From contig JAURPJ010000132.1 in the NCBI GenBank assembly GCA_030835305.1, positions 1 to 64,000 on the forward strand: a stretch of 64,000 bases of DNA, in the 5' to 3' direction. The stretch is from Verrucomicrobiota bacterium. Its GTDB lineage: Bacteria; Verrucomicrobiota; Verrucomicrobiia; Verrucomicrobiales; Akkermansiaceae. The notes under the pieces were generated by a model. The model had not been told where the DNA came from. It did no database searches and saw only the letters and a program-made list of their open reading frames with translations. This document shows, in pieces, positions 9,363-19,089 of the stretch. Position 1 is the first letter of the stretch, and each line of letters begins with the position of its first letter. Both the position numbers and the translations under genes were made by a program.

Positions 9363-11831
9363 ATGACCTTTCACACAAGCCTAGTAGCAACTGTAATTTC
9401 CCTGAGTGCGCTTTCAGCGATTGCCAATGAAAAATCTTTTGGCGATGGCTTACTTCCAGAGCTCCTTCATCAATATGATATCAATAATGACGGCTTAATA
9501 GATGTTGAAGAGCGGCAGGCCATTAAGGCTACTTTAAAAATCATGCGCACCACACGCCGTGTTGAAATCGAAAAAGACAAAGAGTTGGGTATTTCTGCTG
9601 ATGAGCGTCGAATCATTCAAAAAGACATTCGCGATAGAATTGCGCATAGGAGAGCTGATGAATTTGCCAAAATATCTGGACATGATGAAGTCTTGTCTCG
9701 CCAAGAATTCGAATTGATCCCAGCTTTCGATACTGCCTCTCCAGAGCGGATTGATGCCCTTTTTAAGCGTCTAGATAGCGATGATAATGGTGAAGTGAAC
9801 CTCAATGAATTTGTTTCGCGCCTCCGAAACTACAGTAATCAGTTTAATATTGATGCTAATTCAAACCTGGTGTCTGACGCAATTTCAGATCAATTCACTG
9901 TTGTAGCAAACAAGGGTGACGTCTCAACAGACGATATCATGGTTACAGATACTCTCGCTTTTGCCAATAGTACCTTAACGATAACAGACGCTCCTGAGGT
10001 TGCTCTAGGCCTTGCCAAGAAAACCCAAAAAACCGGTGTCAAGCCAGTCCATCAACGCTATATTGCTGTTTTCAATGAGACGGTGAGAGATATTCCGGCT
10101 AGTATTAAAGCAATTGAAAAGAGGCACGGATTAGTTGCTGAAAAAAAATACAAAAATGTGATTCGAGGTTTTTCGTTTTCAGGAGGAAAAGATAATGCTG
10201 CCGGCTTATCCCAAAGAGCTGATATCAAATACGTCGTTCCTGATTCTAAGATTTTTACCTTTGCACAAATCTTACCCACAGGTGTTGACCGAGTGGACAC
10301 TGACTTGTTGGTGGGAATCGATAATCAAGATAATGACGTTATCAATCAGATCAATGTTGCCGTCTTAGATACAGGCATTGACGCCGATCATGCTGATCTT
10401 AGAGTTTTAGGAGGAAAGCGATTTTACAGCTCAGCTACAGGAATTGCTTCTGACAATAATTACAACGATGATCATGGTCATGGGACATTTGTTGCAGGGA
10501 TTATTGGCGCGATTGATAACTCAATCGGGACAGTGGGAGTTTGTCCCGGTGTCGGTTTATATGCAGTTAAGGTTCTTGATAGTAATGGAGTTGGATACAC
10601 GAGTGTGATCATGGAGGGACTCGACCATATCATTGGACTGAACCGTGATGGGGATGTGACGAATGATATTTATGTCGCAAACTTAAGTATTGGTGGAGGA
10701 TATAATCGGGCTTTGAATGACGCCATTCAGGAGGTTATCGACAGTGGGATAGTCTGCGTGGTAGCTGCCGGCAATAACGCGGCTGATTCAGCCAATTACT
10801 CGCCAGCTTCCGCTCCTAACGCTATTACTGTTTCCGCATTTGCTGATTCTGATGGTATGCCTGGTGGTCTTGGATCTCCTACTAGTTCTGGAGGCGATGA
10901 TTACTTCGCTAGTTTCAGCAATTATGGAAGTAGCATTGATATTTGCGCTCCTGGAGTAGATATCTATGGCCCAATACCGGGAGGTTACATCAGAGCTTCG
11001 GGAACCAGCTTTGCGGCCCCTCATGTTTCAGGAGCAGCAGCACTGTATCTTGCAAACTCTTCACACCCCTACCGCGGTGAGACTGGAATGAAAGCGGTAA
11101 AAGTGGTCGAGCAGGCAATTCTTGATAGTGCCTGGCGCTTCGGAGAGCCGGGATTCCTGCTTGGAGAAGATCCCGATGGGATTCCTGAGCCTGTTTTGAA
11201 CATAGCTCGCCTAGAATTGAATAACGAAACTCCCAATAGTAGTCCTAACGTCCTTATTTTGGATCCAATTGGCGGATCGGTATTCAATGTTGATGAGCAG
11301 ATTACACTAAGCGGGGCTGCTAATGATAATGAAGATGGTTCCCTTTCTCAATCAATAAACTGGAGCTCAAGTGTTGATGGTAATCTTGGGATGGGAGAAA
11401 CCCTGTTAGTGGGGCTTTCAGAAGGCTTTCATGTAATTACAGCAGAGGTATGGGACAGCACTAATATGTGGAGTTCATCTTCAGTAATGGTCGAGGTCCT
11501 CCCGGTGGCTAAACCCGATGGCACAATGGTTGTAAGCTCTATCAAGTTCTCGAGCTTTGGCGGTCGTTCTTCAAATAAACATTTATCGGCAACTCTTAAA
11601 CTTGTTGATGATTCGGGCCGTTCTGTAACAGACGCGCAAGTCATCGTAAGAATAATTAATCAGGATCGTGGAACGGTATATACTCGAGATGGAGTTACTG
11701 ACTCCAGAGGTTCAGCAGTTTTTAGCATCAAAAATGCTAAACCAGGGAACTATACCCTACAGGTTATTAGTATCACAAAAAATGGTCTAGAGTGGAATGG
11801 AGAATTTCCATCCAATTCTATTCAAAAATAG
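9363..11831 (+). CDS. secreted subtilisin-like serine protease with EF-hands
   Basis: An 822-residue S8 peptidase. In order: signal peptide (MTFHTSLVATVISLSALSAIA), two EF-hand calcium loops (DINNDGLIDVEE near 39-50; DSDDNGEVNLNEF near 138-150), an I9-like propeptide inhibitor around 230-300, and the catalytic domain with Asp336 (AVLDTGID), His373 (HGHGTFVAG), oxyanion Asn471 (AAGNN) and Ser549 (GTSFAAPHVSG). Then come a PKD/Ig-like domain near 615-710 and a C-terminal domain with a Ca-free invasin-like look. Base composition and codon choice are clearly more AT-rich than the neighbours, and a broken IS30 gene follows, which suggests acquisition by transfer. Confidence 0.95.
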   Translation: MTFHTSLVATVISLSALSAIANEKSFGDGLLPELLHQYDINNDGLIDVEERQAIKATLKIMRTTRRVEIEKDKELGISADERRIIQKDIRDRIAHRRADEFAKISGHDEVLSRQEFELIPAFDTASPERIDALFKRLDSDDNGEVNLNEFVSRLRNYSNQFNIDANSNLVSDAISDQFTVVANKGDVSTDDIMVTDTLAFANSTLTITDAPEVALGLAKKTQKTGVKPVHQRYIAVFNETVRDIPASIKAIEKRHGLVAEKKYKNVIRGFSFSGGKDNAAGLSQRADIKYVVPDSKIFTFAQILPTGVDRVDTDLLVGIDNQDNDVINQINVAVLDTGIDADHADLRVLGGKRFYSSATGIASDNNYNDDHGHGTFVAGIIGAIDNSIGTVGVCPGVGLYAVKVLDSNGVGYTSVIMEGLDHIIGLNRDGDVTNDIYVANLSIGGGYNRALNDAIQEVIDSGIVCVVAAGNNAADSANYSPASAPNAITVSAFADSDGMPGGLGSPTSSGGDDYFASFSNYGSSIDICAPGVDIYGPIPGGYIRASGTSFAAPHVSGAAALYLANSSHPYRGETGMKAVKVVEQAILDSAWRFGEPGFLLGEDPDGIPEPVLNIARLELNNETPNSSPNVLILDPIGGSVFNVDEQITLSGAANDNEDGSLSQSINWSSSVDGNLGMGETLLVGLSEGFHVITAEVWDSTNMWSSSSVMVEVLPVAKPDGTMVVSSIKFSSFGGRSSNKHLSATLKLVDDSGRSVTDAQVIVRIINQDRGTVYTRDGVTDSRGSAVFSIKNAKPGNYTLQVISITKNGLEWNGEFPSNSIQK

Positions 11832-11924
11832 TGAGGTCGGATGCAAGTGGCTAGCGCAACAGAGAGTGGTCAATGGCCAGGAGCTGTAAGAAGCTTCCGG
11901 CCCAATCACCAAACTGAACCTGAA

Positions 11925-12113
11925 ATGCCAAACTACAGTCGCCAGACCGACGCCTAGAGATACACCATAGAGGCCCTTCACTGCAAGAGAACTCCCCAAA
12001 TCAAGATTGCTAAGATTCTTGACGTTCATCCATCGACCATTTCACGGGAGCTTCTGCGCCTCAGTCCTGGTCGTCCTTACTCTTATCGCTAAGCTCACCA
12101 GGAACTCAAGAAA
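11925..12113 (+). pseudogene. IS30-family transposase N-terminal remnant
   Basis: Reading from ATG 11925 gives MPNYSRQTDA, a stop, RYTIEALHCK…, then the IS30 helix-turn-helix (IAKILDVHPSTISREL), the GRPYSYR block, a second stop and AHQELKK. This is the standard start of IS30 transposases (MPNYSRLTLEERYTIEALL… in the family). TAG at 11955-11957 and TAA at 12090-12092 interrupt it, and no DDE catalytic domain follows. It is a dead fragment. No terminal inverted repeats could be defined. Positions 12114-12338 hold no gene, only an isolated hairpin TCTGGCtgcgGCCAGA at about 12249-12264. Confidence 0.8.
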
Positions 12114-12338
12114 TGCGATCAGACTTCTGATCCGCAGTTGCTTTCCTTGGCTGTAAACTGTCGGGCAAAAGCGGTTCGGTTTTCGGGTCGGAGTAAAAGC
12201 GGTACGCATTCAAAAAAGGGTGTGTGTATATGGATATGAACCACCTTTTCTGGCTGCGGCCAGAAAGAAAGACCATAACGAAAAGCCTCCAACATACCTG
12301 TGAGGAAATTTGAGGCTTGGTCATGGATTTGAAGTCGG

Positions 12339-14213
12339 CTACCGCTTGGCGATTACGTCGGATTTGAAGACACGCCCTGGTTTGTTTTTGCCGATCTTGA
12401 TGGTGTGTGGATCGGCAGAGTAAACGGGGAGTTTGCCTTTGGATTGCTGGAGGCGTTTTGTGTAGAGGATCTCTTTTGTTTTTTCGTTGATGACTTGCAC
12501 GACGGGGTGCGGGAGGTCGACATTGTATTCAAGATGTCCGGTTGCTTTACGACCATCATTGTCGTTGAAGTTGAAACTGAGAGGCCAGCCGGGGAACTGG
12601 GAATCTTTATCCTTGGTGATGTCGGTGAATCGCTTGTAGCACTCAAAGGTGACCTGGCCGGTCTTCTTGTTGAAGCGGGCCAGCCCGTAACCGTCGGCAC
12701 GTTGCTTCTGGTCGCTGCGGTTGGTGGGGTTCGCGTAGGCCAGCATGGTGATTTTATTGCCAAGGCCATCGAGGTAATTTCCGGTCCAGGGAAGGGGCGA
12801 ATTGGGAACGGGGTTGGGACCTGCTTTGGCATCTTCGGGGTGCCACCAACGCCCGTAAATGGTGTTGACGAGGGCAGGGGAAGTGAAGGCATAGGGGCCG
12901 TCGTCGAAGGAGTCGATGCCATGGCGCACGGAGACCGCGAGGTGCTGGTCGCCACAAAGGTGGGTGGCGGTGGCGCGGCGGATTTCGCGAAGGGCGTTGT
13001 TGCGTCCGGTTTGGGGCCAGGCGTTGGAATCGAGGTCGGCGAGGAGCCGGTTGGTGGGGCCACCGTGAATGTGAACGGCACCACAGAAGGCAGTTTGGCT
13101 GAGGACGACTTTTTGGTCGGCTCCGGTCCAGTCTTGCGACCATTCGTGAAGGAATTTCAGCTGGCGGTCGCCGAGGAGTTTGAGTCCTTTGACGTCGACG
13201 GCTTTGCGGTCGTACTTGGGATCGTTGATGTGGTCCGGGCGAGGTCCCATTTTCGGGATGGTGCCTTCGGGACCGGTTTTGAATTTCCGGTCTTCGAGGA
13301 TGGCGAAGGAGATTCCGGCGTAGGTGAGGTCGGTGAAGTAGACGGTGATGTCACGCTCGATGGGCTTGGGGTCGACGGGGTCGGGAAGGTGCCAGGTTTG
13401 TTGGCGTTGGACCATGTTGACGTATGCGGGCGCGTAAAAATATCCGCCGCTGGGGCCGGCTGAGTTGGTCGCTTGGATGCCATTTTCACCCCAGAGGTTG
13501 GCCTGGCCGATGTCGTGGTCATCGGGGATGGTGATGGTGGGACGGTCGCGCATGATGTCGCGGAATTGCATGCCGAATTCGAGCCAGCCGGAGGTGTGCT
13601 GGGTGTGGTGATAGGTTTGGTCGCCCGCGAAGAAGAGGATGTCGGGATCCTGCGCGATGAGGTTCTTGATGATGAGCGGGCGGGGTCCGGTGGTGCGGGA
13701 GGAGTTGCAGGAAAGGTTGCCGACGACGATGGTTTCCTTATCGGTGGGTTCGCGGCGGATCTTGCCTTCAAAGGTCGCTTTTTCGGCGTGGCGAAGTCGG
13801 TAAGCGTGATCTTTGGTGCCGTCCCAGTCGGTGATGCGGAAGTGGGCGGACCAGCCGGGATAGACGATCTTTTTCTTGGCGATTTCTTTCCATTGATCGC
13901 CTTGTTTGACCTCGAGGCGAACTTCCTGGGTCTCATCCGGCTTGAGCGGGTAGAGTTGCGCGGTCATCTTCAGCGTGCTGCCTTCGAGGGTGTAAACGGC
14001 AAAGCCGATCACTTCACTGCGCGGGACATCGAGGTTGATCATGCCCTTGCGTCCTTTTTTGGGAGGAGCTTGTCGTTTCCACCATTCACCGGTGGCACGA
14101 TTATCGAGGCTGCCGTATTTTTGTCCGAAAACCTCGGCGGAGGTGGGCATGAGCTCTCCGCTGGCGGAGAGGATGAAAGTTGACGCCAGAAGGGCGGGAA
14201 AAAGGAGCTTCAT
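12339..14213 (-). CDS. PhoD-like alkaline phosphatase (metallophosphatase family)
   Basis: A 624-residue secreted protein. I chose the ATG at 14213 because it begins a good signal peptide (MKLLFPALLASTFILSASG); the open frame extends 117 bases further without a plausible leader. An N-terminal Fn3/purple-phosphatase-like segment is followed by a PhoD-type metallophosphatase core: NLSCNSSRT, FFAGDQTYHHT (metal-binding Asp and His), TIPDDHDIGQ (metal ligands), and LCGDQHLAVSVRHG. Family members cleave phosphate mono- or diesters using Fe/Ca or Mn in the periplasm. It ends near the IS30 remnant and has no obvious operon partner. Confidence 0.85.
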   Translation of the reverse strand: MKLLFPALLASTFILSASGELMPTSAEVFGQKYGSLDNRATGEWWKRQAPPKKGRKGMINLDVPRSEVIGFAVYTLEGSTLKMTAQLYPLKPDETQEVRLEVKQGDQWKEIAKKKIVYPGWSAHFRITDWDGTKDHAYRLRHAEKATFEGKIRREPTDKETIVVGNLSCNSSRTTGPRPLIIKNLIAQDPDILFFAGDQTYHHTQHTSGWLEFGMQFRDIMRDRPTITIPDDHDIGQANLWGENGIQATNSAGPSGGYFYAPAYVNMVQRQQTWHLPDPVDPKPIERDITVYFTDLTYAGISFAILEDRKFKTGPEGTIPKMGPRPDHINDPKYDRKAVDVKGLKLLGDRQLKFLHEWSQDWTGADQKVVLSQTAFCGAVHIHGGPTNRLLADLDSNAWPQTGRNNALREIRRATATHLCGDQHLAVSVRHGIDSFDDGPYAFTSPALVNTIYGRWWHPEDAKAGPNPVPNSPLPWTGNYLDGLGNKITMLAYANPTNRSDQKQRADGYGLARFNKKTGQVTFECYKRFTDITKDKDSQFPGWPLSFNFNDNDGRKATGHLEYNVDLPHPVVQVINEKTKEILYTKRLQQSKGKLPVYSADPHTIKIGKNKPGRVFKSDVIAKR

Positions 14214-14625
14214 GTGGCGGGAAGCTAACAGTTGCCGGAACCGCTGACAATTCTGCATCGCAGGAGATTGAAAGACAGTCGTTTTGGTGAGGCGGTCAAG
14301 GAGCGGGCCAGAGAATGACTCCCGACACATGAGGCGTTAGAGCCCGCCCTCTTTGAAAAGCTCAAAATCTGCCCCACTTAATCAAATTTTAAATGGTCGG
14401 TATAGGCCACTGTCGAAGTTTTATCTGTCAAGCCTGCTCCAAGAGTAGGTTGACCAAGTGAAGGAACACCAATGGGTTTTCAGTGTTTTTGCTTATTTGG
14501 GGCGGGGCGGTCGGCAAAGGGTTTGAATAGAGGTCGTTGAGATTTCAGCAAAGAAAGAGGCGGCCGTGAAAACGACCGCCTGTTTGAGACCCGAGAAATG
14601 GGTCAGATTTGATGATACGCGGGAC
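14214..14625. other. intergenic region without a recognised gene
   Basis: About 410 bases between two reverse-strand genes. Neither strand shows a convincing reading frame. It should hold the promoter of the PhoD-like gene near its left end. The only clear structure is the hairpin at 14558-14581, listed separately. Confidence 0.5.
14558..14581 (-). terminator. probable intrinsic terminator of the Gfo/Idh gene
   Basis: AGGCGGCCGT-GAAA-ACGACCGCCT forms a ten-position stem with one mismatch. Read on the reverse strand it is followed by CTCTTTCTTT, a T-rich though interrupted tract. It sits 45 bases downstream of the oxidoreductase stop. Confidence 0.6.
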
Positions 14626-15924
14626 CTAAGCCCGTGAAGGCTTGGTCTTTGGGCGCTCGCGCCCTGGCTGCGGGACGGGGGCGACGGGGAAGGAGTCGCT
14701 GAACTTGATGTCATCCGGCGCCTGGTCTTCCTCGCTCTTCCAGTAGTCTTCCCAGGTGATGCGTTTTCCGGTGTGAGCGGCTTCGCGGCCGAGAAGTCCG
14801 AGAGCGGTCGACTTGGCCATGTATTCGCCGGTGTTGATGATCTTGCCGGCGCGGAGGGCGGCGAAGAACTCGTTGTGGCAAACCTGATACATGTTGTCCT
14901 CGACTCCCTTCTCGGGGCGAACGCGCCAAGTGGTCTTGCCGGAAACATCTTTGATGGAGCAGCGGCCGGGAGAATACATGGTCCCGTTTTCGCAGAAGAC
15001 GCGGTCCTTGACCTCACTGTGTGTGTTATTCATCTGGCGCTGGCCAACATGTGCCATGACTCCGTTTGGATACTCATAGGTGACGTCGTAGTGGTCGAAG
15101 AGGTTGGATTGGTCCTGACGATGGGAGCGTCCGCCGTTTGCGACAGCTGCGATGGGAGCGACGTCGTTCATGGCCCAGCCAACTTTATCGATGGTGTGGA
15201 TGCATTGCTCGACCAGAGCAGTTCCGCAGAGCCACTCGTAGTTCTGCCAGTAGCGCATCTGGAATTCCACGTCGCCCATGCCATCAGGCTTCTTGACGCC
15301 ATTAGCGAGAGGGGCCACTGGGTTGAGCATATAGGTCCCGTAAACGGAAACGACGCGACCCAATTCACCGGCGAGGACTTTTTCGTAAGCCTGTTTGGTG
15401 CCGGGGTGGAAGCGCCAGCAGAAGCCGTGTTGGATCGCGGTGCCCTTCTTCTTGGCCATTTGAGCGGACTCGATGACGGATTTGACGCCCGGCATGTCGA
15501 TGGCCATGGGTTTCTCGACGAAAGCGTGTTTGCCAGCTTCGACAGCGGCACGCAGGTGCTGCGGACGGAAGTGTGGAGGGGTGCAGAGAAGAACGACGTC
15601 AACACCGGAAGCAATGACCCCTTTGTAAGCATCGAGGCCGATGAATTGGCGCTCCTTGGGAGCCTGCATACGTTCGTTGTAGCGGGTGCCGACCCGAACG
15701 GCGTTTTGGACTCCGCCTTCGAAAGCATCACCGATGGCCCAAAGAATGACATTTGGGTCGGCATTCATGGCCTGTGCGAGGGCGCCGCTTCCGCGACCAC
15801 CGCAGCCGATGACGCCGATTTTAATCTTATCAGGCGTGTTTTGTGCCTTCAGGATGTTGGGGACGGCGGCGGCAAGTGAGGCCGCGCTGCCGGTTTTCAG
15901 GATGGTTCGTCGATTATTGTCCAT
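14626..15924 (-). CDS. Gfo/Idh/MocA family oxidoreductase with Tat-like leader
   Basis: A 432-residue NAD(P)-dependent sugar oxidoreductase-type protein. It begins with a twin-arginine-like leader (NNRRTILKTGSAASLAAA) followed by the Rossmann motif KIGVIGCGGRGSGAL and the EKPMAID catalytic-Lys block near 140. The C-terminal half carries the family sheet. PVC bacteria encode many exported members of this type; roles include oxidising glycosides to 3-keto forms, but the substrate here is not readable. It is divergent from the nagB-like gene across 105 bases, so both may share control. Confidence 0.9.
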   Translation of the reverse strand: MDNNRRTILKTGSAASLAAAVPNILKAQNTPDKIKIGVIGCGGRGSGALAQAMNADPNVILWAIGDAFEGGVQNAVRVGTRYNERMQAPKERQFIGLDAYKGVIASGVDVVLLCTPPHFRPQHLRAAVEAGKHAFVEKPMAIDMPGVKSVIESAQMAKKKGTAIQHGFCWRFHPGTKQAYEKVLAGELGRVVSVYGTYMLNPVAPLANGVKKPDGMGDVEFQMRYWQNYEWLCGTALVEQCIHTIDKVGWAMNDVAPIAAVANGGRSHRQDQSNLFDHYDVTYEYPNGVMAHVGQRQMNNTHSEVKDRVFCENGTMYSPGRCSIKDVSGKTTWRVRPEKGVEDNMYQVCHNEFFAALRAGKIINTGEYMAKSTALGLLGREAAHTGKRITWEDYWKSEEDQAPDDIKFSDSFPVAPVPQPGRERPKTKPSRA

Positions 15925-16029
15925 GGTTGTTAAAAGGTTTTTCTTTGTTCCGGGATAAAGCTCGTTCTTTTTGGCTGATCTTGCTACGAAAAAAGAGAAG
16001 CTTGATCAATAGTCGAAACTGGTTACGTA
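15925..16029. promoter_or_regulatory. divergent control region between Gfo/Idh and NagB genes
   Basis: This 105-base AT-rich spacer separates divergent starts and must contain both promoters if the genes are expressed from here. No strong -35/-10 pair or operator palindrome stood out. The AraC-type regulator encoded in the adjacent operon is the natural candidate to bind it, which is inference. Confidence 0.4.
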
Positions 16030-16812
16030 TTGCGCCAACAAGCTATTTCGATTTACGTGAAAAAAGTTCAGATTGGTTCGCAAGGGGCGCTAGTAGGCGA
16101 AGTTGATGAACTTTGCCGCGCCCTCGCTGATGAAGTTGAGGCTCTGCTGAAAAGCCGTGCCGGGAGAGGGAAGCCTGCAGTTCTGGGGCTCGCAACGGGT
16201 AGCACGCCGCTTCCTTTCTATGCGGAATTGATCCGTCGACATCGGGAAAAGGGACTTTCTTTCGCAAATGTGATCAGTTTTAACTTGGATGAATATGAGG
16301 GTTTGGGTCGCGACCATGAGCGAAGCTACTGGTGCGAGATGTGGAAAAATCTTTTCGATCATGTCGATGTGAAGCCGGAAAACGTGAACGTGCCGCCTTC
16401 GGTGGCGGAGAATCCGGATCAAGCAGCTGCTGAATACGAGGCGGCGATCCAGGCGGCCGGTGGGATTGACTGGCAGCTTCTTGGCATTGGAGGTGAAGGA
16501 CACATTGGGTTTAACGAGAAAGGCAGTTCGGCGGAGAGCCGAACGCGCCGGGTGACTTTGGCGCGCAAAACGATTGTGGATGCCGCGCCGGGCTTTGGAG
16601 GCGAGGAAAACGTCCCGACCCATGCCATTACGATGGGAGTCGCGACGATTCTAGAGGCAAAGCGGGTGGTTTTGATGGCTCGTGGAGCATCGAAGAAAGA
16701 AATCGTCAATCGCGCCATTTCTGGTGAGGTGGGACCTGACGTGCCGGCGAGCTTTTTGCAAAAACATGGAAATGTCGGCTGGCTTCTCGATGACGATGCG
16801 GCAGGATCATAG
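16030..16812 (+). CDS. nagB: glucosamine-6-phosphate deaminase (NagB-like)
   Basis: Converts glucosamine-6-phosphate to fructose-6-phosphate and ammonia. The 260-residue protein has the phosphate loop GLATGSTPLPFY (53-64), catalytic Asp87 in NLDEYEGL, and the ring-opening triad region GIGGEGHIGFNE with His158 and Glu163. The position that is Asp141 in E. coli is Glu156 here. The SSAESRTRR block follows. The start is TTG at 16030; a GTG at 16057 (MKKVQIG) is an alternative. It heads a forward operon with an AraC-type regulator 4 bases on and transport and oxidoreductase genes beyond. An isomerase on another amino-sugar phosphate is possible. Confidence 0.88.
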   Translation: MRQQAISIYVKKVQIGSQGALVGEVDELCRALADEVEALLKSRAGRGKPAVLGLATGSTPLPFYAELIRRHREKGLSFANVISFNLDEYEGLGRDHERSYWCEMWKNLFDHVDVKPENVNVPPSVAENPDQAAAEYEAAIQAAGGIDWQLLGIGGEGHIGFNEKGSSAESRTRRVTLARKTIVDAAPGFGGEENVPTHAITMGVATILEAKRVVLMARGASKKEIVNRAISGEVGPDVPASFLQKHGNVGWLLDDDAAGS

Positions 16813-16816
16813 AAAT

Positions 16817-17695
16817 ATGTCGGACAAAACACAGCTCATCGAGACTGCCAGGAATCTTCTCCAGCCGGATGATTACTTCAGCGGCCTGGATTGGGGTGGC
16901 GAGATTCTTCCTCGTGAGATTGTCTCATTTTGTCGGATGGCGCAGGATCATCGGACTAGCGGGTGGGATGGGATTTCTGCCAAGGCAGGCCGTTATGACC
17001 AGCATTCGCGCTACGTTCTTCTAATATCTCTGGAAGGTGACGGAAGCATGGGGGTGGAAACCAACACCCGCCAAATTCACGAGGGTGAGGCTCACCTGCT
17101 GTTTCCTCACCAGATTCACTACTACATCGACCTGCCCGAGAAGTTCACTTGGCTGTATGTCACTTTTGATCTTGAGGGGCCGGCGCGGCAAATCCTTGAG
17201 CTGTGGCGTTCGGGTGGACGCAAGATGAGTGAACAGACCAAGGGATTGTTGGTGAAGTTTCTTGCCGAGTTTCAAAAGCAAGACGGCCTAAAGGCCAGTA
17301 TTACTCTGGGGAAGGTGTTCGAAGCGATGGAAACCGCCGAGCCCGCGCGGAATAAAGCCGAACCGGATGCCGGCCTTGTGGCGCAGATCAAAAAACACGT
17401 TATGGAAAATCTGGAAGGTGATCTCGCCATGCCGGCGCTTTCCACAGTCATGGGGGTTTCCGAAAGCTACCTGCGTGCGGTCTTCCGTGACGGAGCCGGA
17501 GTGTCGCTGGGCAACTTCGTGCGTTCGGTTCGTCTCGTGCGGGCCACCTATTTATTGGAGCAGGGCGTGCTCGATCTTGGTGTCATTGCCGAGCGGACCG
17601 GCTTTGGTTCCCTGACCAGTTTTACCCGTGCCTTCCGGCGCATGTACGAGATGACTCCGAGTTCCTACCGCAAGCGATCGCGGGTTGAGGCTTAA
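16817..17695 (+). CDS. AraC-family transcriptional regulator
   Basis: A 292-residue regulator. The first 160 residues form an AraC-type cupin sensor ([19 protein letters not shown]), and residues about 190-290 carry the double helix-turn-helix, ending in the family signature [24 protein letters not shown]. The ATG at 16817 lies just after the NagB stop and begins a natural N-terminus (MSDKTQLIE); the longer frame from 16682 would overlap NagB. It probably senses the sugar handled by this operon and controls it, by context. Confidence 0.92.
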   Translation: MSDKTQLIETARNLLQPDDYFSGLDWGGEILPREIVSFCRMAQDHRTSGWDGISAKAGRYDQHSRYVLLISLEGDGSMGVETNTRQIHEGEAHLLFPHQIHYYIDLPEKFTWLYVTFDLEGPARQILELWRSGGRKMSEQTKGLLVKFLAEFQKQDGLKASITLGKVFEAMETAEPARNKAEPDAGLVAQIKKHVMENLEGDLAMPALSTVMGVSESYLRAVFRDGAGVSLGNFVRSVRLVRATYLLEQGVLDLGVIAERTGFGSLTSFTRAFRRMYEMTPSSYRKRSRVEA

Positions 17696-17724
17696 ACAAT
17701 CAATTGAAACATAGTAAAAAGACG

Positions 17725-19089
17725 ATGAGCAATTCCACTTCCAGTACGACAGTCAAGCTGTCGATCATGATGTTCCTTCAGTTTTTCATTTGGGGGGCAT
17801 GGTATGTCACGGCACCCAACTACCTTGGGACAATAGGGTTCACCGCTGGAGATTTTAGCTGGACCTACTCGGTGGGGCCGATCGCCGGTATTCTCTCGCC
17901 CTTTTTCGTCGGCATGATTGCTGATCGCTACTTTTCGGCCCAGAAAGTGTTGGCCGTCCTTCACATTCTTGGAGGAATCATCATGTTTTCAGCTGCGGGA
18001 ATGATGAAGCCCGGAGTGAGTCCGGCTGTCATCAACTGGGCCTTTTTTGGACATATGCTCTGTTACTACCCGACCCTCGCTTTGACCAATACGATCGCGA
18101 TGAAGAATATCCAGAGTGCCGAGAAACAGTTTCCGCTGATTCGTGTGTTCGGAACCATCGGGTGGATTATTGCCGGTCTGAGTCTCTCGTTCCTCGTTTG
18201 GGACAAGCGGGTGGACATGTTCTATCTCGCTGCAGGGGCTGCCGTAATTCTTGGTCTGTTCAGTTTTGCTCTTCCCTCAACTCCTCCAACGGCGACCGGA
18301 AAGGCTGGCATCAAGGATGTCCTTGGACTCGATGCCCTGGTCATGCTAAAGGACCGTTCCTATCTGGTATTTCTGCTCAGCTCGATGTTGATTTGTATAC
18401 CGCTAGCTTTCTACTACCAGATCACCAGCCGGGTGGTCGAGATGGCCGAACTTCCAATTGGCCAGACCATGAGCTACGGGCAAATGTCCGAGATTTTCTT
18501 CATGCTGGTGATGCCGTTTTTCTTCACACGACTTGGGGTCAAATGGATGCTTGCAATTGGCATGCTGGCGTGGGTGGGTCGCTACCTCCTCTTCGCCCTG
18601 GGAGCTCCCGATCAAATTGTGTGGATGATTCTCATCGGGGTCGTCATTCATGGAATTTGCTACGACTTCTTTTTCGTAACCGGCCAGATTTACACCGATA
18701 AAAAAGCTCCGGGCAATATCCGGGCGCAAGCCCAAGGCTTGTTGGTGCTTTTCACGCTTGGAATTGGTATGCTGATCGGTGCTCAAGTGGCAGGGTTTGT
18801 CGAAAAAAGTGCCTCGCCTGCAGCGGTTGCTGAATACGGGGAGGTTCTGGCCGCAAAAGAAAAGGATCTCACTGCGGTGAAGGAAAAGATTGAAGAGGGC
18901 AAGACCGACGAACTTGTGGCACAGGCCGAATTGCTGGAAAAGGAAAAGGGTGAAGCCCGCATGTCCCAGTTGAAGGCGATGGAGTGGAGGAAGCTGTGGA
19001 TGTTCCCTGCTGTCTTCGCTGCCGGGGTGCTTGGAATCTTCCTGCTGTTCTTCAAGGATAACACGGTAACCGAGCCTGCCGAGGGATGA
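17725..19089 (+). CDS. MFS permease, nucleoside:H+ symporter-like
   Basis: A 454-residue, 12-helix inner-membrane transporter of the NupG/XapB-like group: [18 protein letters not shown] in helix 1, [20 protein letters not shown] in helix 2 and its loop, and [14 protein letters not shown]. It begins at ATG 17725; a TTG at 17704 adds seven residues. Before the last helix it carries a charged, helical stretch of about 65 residues ([18 protein letters not shown]…) likely to form a coiled coil; E. coli NupG lacks such a stretch. In this operon the substrate is more likely a sugar or glycoside than a nucleoside, which is inference. Confidence 0.88.
   Translation: MSNSTSSTTVKLSIMMFLQFFIWGAWYVTAPNYLGTIGFTAGDFSWTYSVGPIAGILSPFFVGMIADRYFSAQKVLAVLHILGGIIMFSAAGMMKPGVSPAVINWAFFGHMLCYYPTLALTNTIAMKNIQSAEKQFPLIRVFGTIGWIIAGLSLSFLVWDKRVDMFYLAAGAAVILGLFSFALPSTPPTATGKAGIKDVLGLDALVMLKDRSYLVFLLSSMLICIPLAFYYQITSRVVEMAELPIGQTMSYGQMSEIFFMLVMPFFFTRLGVKWMLAIGMLAWVGRYLLFALGAPDQIVWMILIGVVIHGICYDFFFVTGQIYTDKKAPGNIRAQAQGLLVLFTLGIGMLIGAQVAGFVEKSASPAAVAEYGEVLAAKEKDLTAVKEKIEEGKTDELVAQAELLEKEKGEARMSQLKAMEWRKLWMFPAVFAAGVLGIFLLFFKDNTVTEPAEG

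Noticed and set aside
12405-13463. 352-residue forward frame
   Set aside because: Antisense to the PhoD-like phosphatase, Gly/Val/Glu-rich without motifs; a shadow frame.
14773-15879. 368-residue forward frame
   Set aside because: Antisense to the Gfo/Idh gene, which has a Rossmann motif and EKP block; the forward frame has neither domain nor leader.
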